A stretch of DNA of 64,000 bases from Mycolicibacterium sp. YH-1 (lineage in GTDB: Bacteria > Actinomycetota > Actinomycetes > Mycobacteriales > Mycobacteriaceae). Made by a program: the position numbers and the translations under genes. The notes under the pieces are model-generated. The model was given only the letters and a program-made list of their open reading frames with translations. It ran no database searches and had not been told where the DNA came from. Where the stretch lies: positions 6,944,001-7,008,000 of the forward strand of contig NZ_CP092915.1 of assembly GCF_022557175.1 (NCBI RefSeq). The letters run 5' to 3'. How positions within the stretch are numbered: the first letter of the stretch is position 1; every line of letters starts with the position of its first letter. Below are positions 60,702 to 64,000 of the stretch, piece after piece.

Positions 60702-61730
60702 TCACCGCGGATCTCGGCGCGGCGGATCGAAACCCACCTTGGTGTACGCGTCGTCGGGAACCTTGGCGGGATCCTTGTAGATCGACCACGTGCACAACGG
60801 TTTTGATTGCCCCTGAGTGGGCGGATCTATGACTCGAAGAGGAAACCCAAGTCGTTTGATCGGCGCACGCTGCTGCAGCTGGCAGCAGTGGGTGCAGTAC
60901 AGGCAGACCCCAGGTGTGTTCCAGGCCCAGTCGTGTTCTCCCGTCGTCACCGACGGGCGGCGAGCGGATTCGGAATCAGCGGAAAGTTTTGCGGCCGAGC
61001 TGGATTCATATGTCCGGCCGCCAGAGCCACACGGAGCGAAGGTGATGACCCACCGGTCGTCCTCCTCGGAGATAGCGAAGGACCCGTCTCGATCAGCGCC
61101 GGCGAGATGACCGCGCGTTGCCTCGAAGATGTCGAGGAGCAGCCGTTGCACCGACTGGTCCCATGGCAAGTTGTCAGGGTCGTAGACCGATGCCGAGCGC
61201 TCGTACATCCCGGCCAACAACGAATCCCACAAGGTACCGACGAACTCTTCGCCCAATGTCGTCGCGGCAAAATCGAAGAGTGCACACACTGTGTCACAGG
61301 CACGATCATGATGTAGTTGCCAGGCGCTTCGAGCCCGCTCCAATTGCACAGCGGCCAAGCCCGAATCGGAGCCCTGACATGCCTCGGCGAAATCGTCTAC
61401 GAGTCCGCGGTAGGCTCGCCAGCCCGCATCGAGCTGATGTTCGCCGATCTCCGCGGCGATTGCCCCCAGGCGTTGATCGACGGCCTCAGGCGGCACCCCG
61501 TTGGCCGTCAGAATCCGCGGAATCTCGATCAGCCACGCGGCAAAAAGGTCGTACGCCTCCTGCGCTTCCTGGACCGTGATTCGCCCGTACGCTTCGGCGG
61601 TCTCGAAGTCGCTCGAACTCAGAGCGTCGCCCGCGCGAGCATAGCTGGAGCGGCCCTGATCCAGCCATGGTTCGGATCGCACTAGGTGTCCGAGCAACTC
61701 GCTGTAGACGAGCGGGGGCGGCATGCTCAC
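60702..61730 (-). CDS. Unrecognised Cys-rich protein coupled to a GlnA-like ligase
   Basis: 342 aa, GTG at 61730 overlapping the ligase stop (ATG at 61724 is the alternative). N-terminal two thirds helical, with no signal peptide. C-terminal third: FAPCGSGGR, then GVCLYCTHCCQ (C-X2-C-X2-CC) and PLCTWSIYKDP, which look like a metal or iron-sulphur site. I do not recognise the family. Translational coupling to a GlnA-like enzyme suggests that it acts on the gamma-glutamylated product or on the same amine (inference). Confidence 0.75.
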   Translation of the reverse strand: MSMPPPLVYSELLGHLVRSEPWLDQGRSSYARAGDALSSSDFETAEAYGRITVQEAQEAYDLFAAWLIEIPRILTANGVPPEAVDQRLGAIAAEIGEHQLDAGWRAYRGLVDDFAEACQGSDSGLAAVQLERARSAWQLHHDRACDTVCALFDFAATTLGEEFVGTLWDSLLAGMYERSASVYDPDNLPWDQSVQRLLLDIFEATRGHLAGADRDGSFAISEEDDRWVITFAPCGSGGRTYESSSAAKLSADSESARRPSVTTGEHDWAWNTPGVCLYCTHCCQLQQRAPIKRLGFPLRVIDPPTQGQSKPLCTWSIYKDPAKVPDDAYTKVGFDPPRRDPR

Positions 61731-63142
61731 ACCCGTTCGAAGTAGCGATGGTGCTCCCAGTCCGTGACCGTCTGACTGAGGAACGCGTTGGTCTCGCCTT
61801 GACCGACGGTCAGCAGATGGGCGTGCACTTCGCTGCCCAGCGCCTTCCTCACCGACTCACTGGTCGCGAAGAGATCGATGGCATCCGTCAGCGACCGAGG
61901 CAGCTGGGGAAGATCGGTGCGTGCGTAGCCGTCACCGTCGACGAGTTCGGGGAATGGAAGGTGCTGTTCGATCCCGGTGATCCCAGCCGCGACAGCGCCG
62001 GCGATGGCGATGTAGGGGTTCACGTCGGCACCTGGGATGCGGTTCTCCACCCGACGAGTCGGGCCTTGTCCGATGACGCGAAAGGACAGGGTCCGGTTGT
62101 CGTCACCGCATGCCACTGTCGTGGGGGCAAACGAGTGAGGCTGAAAACGTCGGTAGGAGTTGAGGTTCGGTGCGTACATCAGACAGGTATCGCGAGCGTT
62201 CGCGACGAGGCCCGCGACGAAGCCATCGAAGAGTTCACCGTCGCCTAACGGTCTCGACCCATCGCCCGACCACAGGCTTGTGTGGATGTGACACGAACTT
62301 CCGACCCCGGTGGCGTCCCACTTGGCCATGAACGTGGCCGACAACCCCATCCGCGTCGCTATGGCCTTGACGCCGAACTTGTAGATGAAGTGGCGGTCCG
62401 CCATCTCCAAGGCATTGGTGTGGGTAAGGTTGATTTCCTGCTGCCCCAGCCCATATTCGCAGGACAGTGCCTCTATCTCGACACCGGACTGTTCCATCTG
62501 CTCGACCACGGCGTTGATGAAGGGTTCGTGGTTGATCGCGACGAGCGGATCGTAGGCGGCCCGGTATCGCGACGCGGGAGTCAGTTGGCCATAGTTGGTC
62601 CGCCAGCCGTCCTCGTAGCTCTGGTCGAACAAGTAGAACTCGAGTTCGGAGGCGCACTGCACGGTCGCACCGTGTTCGGCGAGCCGCTCAAGCTGGCGCT
62701 TGAGGATCTGCCGCGGAGCGATCTCCAGCATCGATCCGTCAGCCAGGACGGGGTCGCAGATGACGAACGCGGTATCAGGAATCCACGGCAACACGCGCAG
62801 CGTGTTCAGGTCCGGCTTGAGGTAGCAGTCCGGGCCACCATTGCTGAGCCCGCCGACGTGCTCGAGATCCGGATTGGGGTCCTGCTCGATGTCGAGTTGC
62901 CACACCATCAGCGGAATGCGGAACGTCGTGTAGTCATCGACATGGTTGAGGAAGCGTCGCGCGGGAAAATGCTCACCCAGCGGCCGCCCGATATTGTCTG
63001 CGGCCACGAGGAGCACCTTCGTGATGCGGCCGGCATCTACGGCCTCCCGAAGTGCCGACAGCGACCAGATCCCCGCCGGCAGCGGTTGGTCGTTGCATCC
63101 GGCGGGGCCCGCAGCGGTGAAGTCGTCGGTACGAATTTTCAT
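61727..63142 (-). CDS. Glutamine-synthetase-like gamma-glutamyl amine ligase
   Basis: 471 aa from ATG 63142 with GAGGAGAACC upstream. Glutamine synthetase fold: CASELEFYLFD (Glu metal ligands), GLGQQEINLTHTNALEMADRHFIYKFGVK, SSCHIHTSLW (metal His), NRIPGADVNPYIAIA. It lacks the C-terminal adenylylation loop region of GlnA type I, and its start and length fit the PuuA-like group that glutamylates amines (putrescine, ethanolamine or others). Substrate unknown. It is transcribed from a strong promoter with overlapping operators, and coupled to the Cys-rich gene. Confidence 0.85.
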   Translation of the reverse strand: MKIRTDDFTAAGPAGCNDQPLPAGIWSLSALREAVDAGRITKVLLVAADNIGRPLGEHFPARRFLNHVDDYTTFRIPLMVWQLDIEQDPNPDLEHVGGLSNGGPDCYLKPDLNTLRVLPWIPDTAFVICDPVLADGSMLEIAPRQILKRQLERLAEHGATVQCASELEFYLFDQSYEDGWRTNYGQLTPASRYRAAYDPLVAINHEPFINAVVEQMEQSGVEIEALSCEYGLGQQEINLTHTNALEMADRHFIYKFGVKAIATRMGLSATFMAKWDATGVGSSCHIHTSLWSGDGSRPLGDGELFDGFVAGLVANARDTCLMYAPNLNSYRRFQPHSFAPTTVACGDDNRTLSFRVIGQGPTRRVENRIPGADVNPYIAIAGAVAAGITGIEQHLPFPELVDGDGYARTDLPQLPRSLTDAIDLFATSESVRKALGSEVHAHLLTVGQGETNAFLSQTVTDWEHHRYFERV

Positions 63143-63158
63143 GAGGTTCTCCTCGATC

Positions 63159-63202
63159 ATCAAGCGGATCTTGATGGCTAAGCTGAATAGCCAAAGGGCT
63201 AC
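63159..63202. promoter_or_regulatory. Nested inverted repeats before the GlnA-like gene
   Basis: CATCAAG-CGGAT-CTTGATG (63159-63177); GGCTA-N7-TAGCC (63177-63193); TAGCC-AAAG-GGCTA (63189-63202). The three dyads run together just downstream of the -10 element, where a repressor would block transcription. Confidence 0.6.
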
Positions 63203-63211
63203 TGGTCCATT

Positions 63212-63239
63212 TTATAGACGTTTTGTGACCTGGGTCAAG
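63212..63239 (-). promoter_or_regulatory. Sigma70-type promoter for the GlnA-like operon
   Basis: On the minus strand: -35 TTGACC (63239-63234), 16 bp, -10 TATAAA (63217-63212). One of the best promoter matches in the window; the transcript would start near 63204, about 62 bp before the ATG. Confidence 0.7.
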
Positions 63240-63270
63240 GTTTGGGCCAACTGTGTCGGTGCCCGACACG

Positions 63271-64000
63271 TCATCGCAACAATGACCGGGCCATCACCAC
63301 TCGCTGGATCTGGTTGGTGCCTTCGTAGATCTGAGTGATCTTGGCGTCCCGCATGAAGCGTTCGACGGGAAAGTCGTTGGTGTACCCGTATCCACCGAAC
63401 AACTGGACTGCATTGGTGGTGACCTCCATCGCGACGTCTGAGGCAAAGCACTTGGCCGCCGAGGAGATGAATCCCAGTTCGGGTTCCCCACGTTCGGCGC
63501 GGGCGGCAGCGGAGTACACCATCAGTCGAGCCGCTTCGATCTTCATCGCCATGTCGGCGAGCATGAACTGGGTGCCCTGGAAGTCGCCGATCGTCGTGCC
63601 GAATTGCCTGCGCTCCTTGACATACACGATTGCTGCTTCCAAAGCGCCCTGTGCGATACCGACGGCCTGCGCGCCGATCGTGGGGCGGGTGTGGTCGAGG
63701 GTCCGCAATGCGATCTTGAAACCGATGCCAGGCTCTCCGATGATCCTTGACTGAGGGATCGTGCAATTGTCGAAGTACAGCTCAGTGGTTGGCGACCCCT
63801 TGATGCCCATCTTGCGCTCCTTGGGCCCGACGAGGAACCCAGGGTCGTCCGCGTGCACCATGAAGGCTGAGATCCCGCGGGCGCCGGCAGAAGCATCGGT
63901 GACCGCCATAACGGCGTACCAGCGGGACTTGCCGCCGTTGGAGATCCAGCACTTCGCCCCGTTGAGGACCCAACGATCACCGTCTGCGACGGCACGCGTC
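63271..64000 (-). CDS. Acyl-CoA dehydrogenase, C-terminal part (cut by window edge)
   Basis: The frame is open to the right edge; about 243 codons seen. Short acyl-CoA dehydrogenase motifs: NGAKCWISNGGKS, KMGIKGSPTTELYFDNCTIP, LDHTRPTIGAQAVGIAQGALEAAIVYVKERRQFGTTI and QLFGGYGYTNDFPVERFMRDAKITQIYEGTNQIQR, with the catalytic Glu in YEGTNQ. Lies upstream of the GlnA-like operon on the same strand; the 128 bp between hold the GlnA-like promoter, so the two are probably separate units. Confidence 0.9.
   Translation of the reverse strand, partial: TRAVADGDRWVLNGAKCWISNGGKSRWYAVMAVTDASAGARGISAFMVHADDPGFLVGPKERKMGIKGSPTTELYFDNCTIPQSRIIGEPGIGFKIALRTLDHTRPTIGAQAVGIAQGALEAAIVYVKERRQFGTTIGDFQGTQFMLADMAMKIEAARLMVYSAAARAERGEPELGFISSAAKCFASDVAMEVTTNAVQLFGGYGYTNDFPVERFMRDAKITQIYEGTNQIQRVVMARSLLR

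Noticed and set aside
1..64000. tRNA, rRNA, CRISPR array, insertion sequence or phage attachment site
   Set aside because: No clover-leaf-like sequence, no regularly spaced repeats, no transposase or integrase-like protein was found by reading both strands; absence is by eye only.

Overview
This 64 kb high-GC window is chromosomal DNA of an actinobacterium, almost certainly a rapidly growing Mycobacterium/Mycolicibacterium type. The evidence is a complete yrbEAB-mceABCDEF operon with Mce-associated proteins, an adjacent fadE2-ptpB pair (neighbours in M. tuberculosis as Rv0154c-Rv0153c), a WhiB protein, DUF732 and CAP secreted proteins, frequent GTG/TTG starts and ATGA/GTGA stop-start overlaps. 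I saw no tRNA, rRNA, CRISPR array, insertion sequence or phage gene. Most of the window is catabolic and transport functions in tightly packed operons.

Layout. (1) 0-3.8 kb, plus strand: 3' part of a PEP-utilising phosphotransfer enzyme, then fadE2 and ptpB. (2) 3.8-17.7 kb, minus strand: a complete mce lipid-import operon (yrbEA, yrbEB, mceA-F, two Mce-associated proteins, DUF732 protein) followed by a secreted CAP-domain protein and a large LuxR/ATPase regulator. Its promoter region has two interleaved perfect inverted repeats. (3) 18.1-25.2 kb, minus strand: a seven-gene catabolic operon (LLM flavin monooxygenase, SnoaL-like protein, amidase, flavin reductase with an extra N-terminal domain, unknown protein, M20 hydrolase, aldehyde dehydrogenase). 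(4) 25.6-30.8 kb: an Lrp/AsnC regulator divergent from an indolepyruvate-type ferredoxin oxidoreductase and an amino-acid dehydrogenase, which together form an amino acid to acyl-CoA route. (5) 30.9-41.1 kb: a GntR-controlled sugar or sugar-acid module with an IlvD/Edd dehydratase, a cyclase-family hydrolase, a nitrilase-family amidase, an SDR and a ribose-type ABC transporter with a fused ATPase-permease. A 34-bp perfect palindrome and two related copies mark its promoters. (6) 41.1-60.6 kb: a WhiB gene, then a second regulon. Eight copies of the core TTGTCGACAA (some with one mismatch) precede its transcription units. These include a DapA-family enzyme, a proline-racemase-family enzyme with an unusual Ser/Cys pair, a FadR-type GntR regulator, an amino-acid permease, two aldehyde dehydrogenases (one an alpha-ketoglutaric semialdehyde dehydrogenase), thioesterase, SDR, LLM oxidoreductases, a GMC oxidoreductase with a small subunit, two cNMP/CBS/DUF294 signalling proteins (one with its nucleotidyltransferase residues lost), a DnaQ-like exonuclease and a UPF0303/heme-degrading-family protein. 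(7) 60.7-64 kb, minus strand: an unrecognised Cys-rich protein and a GlnA-like amine ligase behind a clear promoter with overlapping inverted repeats, then the 3' part of an acyl-CoA dehydrogenase cut by the window edge.

How they may work together (inference): region 6 looks like a hydroxyproline or related cyclic amino acid degradation regulon converging on alpha-ketoglutarate. Region 5 supplies enzyme classes (IlvD/Edd dehydratase, SDR) that could meet the same DapA-family and semialdehyde dehydrogenase steps in a Weimberg-like pentose pathway. Region 3 has the composition of a two-component flavin monooxygenase pathway that opens an amide or N-heterocycle. Its substrate is not readable from sequence.
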